From Bacteroidota bacterium (GTDB lineage: Bacteria > Zhuqueibacterota > Zhuqueibacteria > Zhuqueibacterales > Geothermadaptataceae), in the NCBI GenBank assembly GCA_011375275.1, contig DRLW01000393.1, positions 1 through 6,774 of the forward strand: a stretch of 6,774 nt of DNA. The letters run 5' to 3'. The notes beneath the pieces are model-generated. The model did not search any database. It was not told where the DNA came from and saw only the letters and a program-made list of their open reading frames with translations. Both the position numbers and the translations under genes were made by a program. Positions 5,765 to 6,774 of the stretch are shown in pieces (the stretch's first letter is position 1; each line of letters starts with the position of its first letter).

Positions 5765-6774
5765 GCACCGTTGCGAACATATTCCCGATATCTCCTGCGC
5801 GTGCTCAGCGGCCTGGTCGCTGTTTTGCTGTTGATCGCGCTCATCAGCCAGACCGGCATGTTCCGCAACTGGTTGCGGCAGGTTTTGATCGAGCAGGCCA
5901 ATGCGAATCTCAATGGCAGACTGAGCATCGAGGCCCTCGAAGGCAATCTGCTCACTTCCATTTCCGTGCACGGTCTCACACTGAGCACGATGGAGAACGA
6001 TACGATCGTGCACTTGCCGGAGCTGTCTCTTCGCATTCAGCCCGGGCTTTTGCTGCGGAATACTGTCAGCATCGAATTGCTGGCCCTGAAGAGGCCGGTC
6101 GTCTTTCTGCGCCAGCGCGCAGACAGCAGTTGGAATATCAGTGCAGTCATCAAAGAAACCGGACAGGAAACGCAGGATATACCGGCCCCTTCAAACTGGA
6201 CTCTGAACATCGCCAACACGGAGCTCATCGACGGCAGCCTGGTTCTGAAACGCCTGGACAGCAGCGGGCCTGTTCCGGACACGATCCGGAATATCAACGC
6301 AATGCTGTCGCTCAGATACTCGCAGGCAGGCAGCGATATCGAACTGAGAAATCTGAGTATTCTCACAGCCAACCCGGATTTCACCATCGACCGCCTCGGT
6401 TTTCACCTCACCTATCAGGACAGCCTCATCCGCATCGATGACCTGCTTATGCAGGCCGGAAACAGCCGGCTCAAGGGTTCTGTGCTCGCCAACCCGGACA
6501 AAGCCCTGCTGGATCTCGATCTGAAAGCATCCCCGCTGGATCTGGAAGATGTACGCACTTTTTTTCCACAGCTCCGCGCCAGTGGACGCTATTCCGTTGC
6601 TCTCACGGCACGTCACGAGCAGGACTCTCTGCACCTCGCTCTCACTCTCGCAGACCAAAAACAGCACCTTGGGCTGCAGGGTTTTGCGGCTGATCTCAGC
6701 AGCACTTCAGTGCGGTATGGTGCTGCGATGAATTTCAGCAACGTGTCGCCTGTAAAATGGCTGCCGGAATGGCC
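5762..6774 (+). CDS. tamB: TamB-like translocation/assembly protein, 5' part (runs off the window)
   Basis: An open frame of 337 complete codons from ATG 5762 reaches the window end without a stop. Residues about 10-29 form an inner-membrane signal anchor (YLLRVLSGLVAVLLLIALIS) with no clear cleavage site. The next section has the AsmA/TamB N-terminal pattern: FRNWLRQVLIEQANANLNGR, LSIEALEGNLLTSISVHGL, then LPELSLRIQPGLLL, and IELLALKRPVVFLRQ. After that come repeated short beta segments with a 'l.l...d..i.i..l.l..g.s.l.g.' rhythm. TamB proteins are large (usually above 1,000 residues), mostly periplasmic beta-structures that form a hydrophobic groove between the inner membrane and TamA. They are implicated in outer-membrane protein assembly and phospholipid transport. 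Overlap with tamA strongly supports the assignment. The diagnostic C-terminal DUF490/TamB domain is outside the window, so another AsmA-like protein cannot be fully excluded. Confidence 0.82.
   Translation, partial: MAPLRTYSRYLLRVLSGLVAVLLLIALISQTGMFRNWLRQVLIEQANANLNGRLSIEALEGNLLTSISVHGLTLSTMENDTIVHLPELSLRIQPGLLLRNTVSIELLALKRPVVFLRQRADSSWNISAVIKETGQETQDIPAPSNWTLNIANTELIDGSLVLKRLDSSGPVPDTIRNINAMLSLRYSQAGSDIELRNLSILTANPDFTIDRLGFHLTYQDSLIRIDDLLMQAGNSRLKGSVLANPDKALLDLDLKASPLDLEDVRTFFPQLRASGRYSVALTARHEQDSLHLALTLADQKQHLGLQGFAADLSSTSVRYGAAMNFSNVSPVKWLPEW

Overview
The window comes from a diderm (Gram-negative-type) bacterium. It encodes a three-POTRA outer-membrane assembly factor (TamA/Omp85 type), the start of its inner-membrane partner TamB, and a further outer-membrane beta-barrel. 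Base composition is moderately GC-rich. Both exported barrel proteins have signal peptides that appear to be cut at Ala|Gln-Glu, a habit common in the Bacteroidota/FCB lineages, and the YtxH + DUF948 pair is widespread in Firmicutes and FCB-like phyla. I therefore lean towards an FCB-type or related candidate-phylum bacterium. This is inference; there is no rRNA or marker gene to settle it.

Layout. Positions 1-649 hold no convincing gene but are dense in repeats. They include a long imperfect inverted repeat built from 9-bp units (1-106), a 51-bp direct repeat in two copies 319 bp apart (99-149 and 418-468), and a pair of oppositely oriented CATTCCGG...CCGGAATCTC elements (258-294 and 323-360), one of which folds into a 14-bp hairpin. 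A small perfect dyad follows at 497-518. From 650 onward everything is on the + strand: a YtxH-domain protein (650-1138), a DUF948-like membrane protein (1162-1548), a CysQ/inositol-monophosphatase-family phosphatase (1655-2491), a secreted outer-membrane barrel that I read as an Omp85-type barrel without POTRA domains (2628-3803), TamA (3873-5762), and the 5' part of tamB (5762 to the window end, open).

How they fit together. YtxH and DUF948 proteins are small single-TM, coiled-coil proteins often found as neighbours; here they are 23 nt apart with strong Shine-Dalgarno sites and look like a two-gene transcription unit. CysQ is probably housekeeping (recycling of 3'-phosphoadenosine phosphate). 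The last three genes form an envelope-biogenesis block. TamA and TamB together bridge the outer and inner membranes, and their genes overlap by one base (TGATG), implying translational coupling. The barrel gene just upstream matches the TamA barrel in length and in the positions of its C-terminal motifs. It is the most interesting item here: a possible POTRA-less paralogue working with, or derived from, the Tam system.
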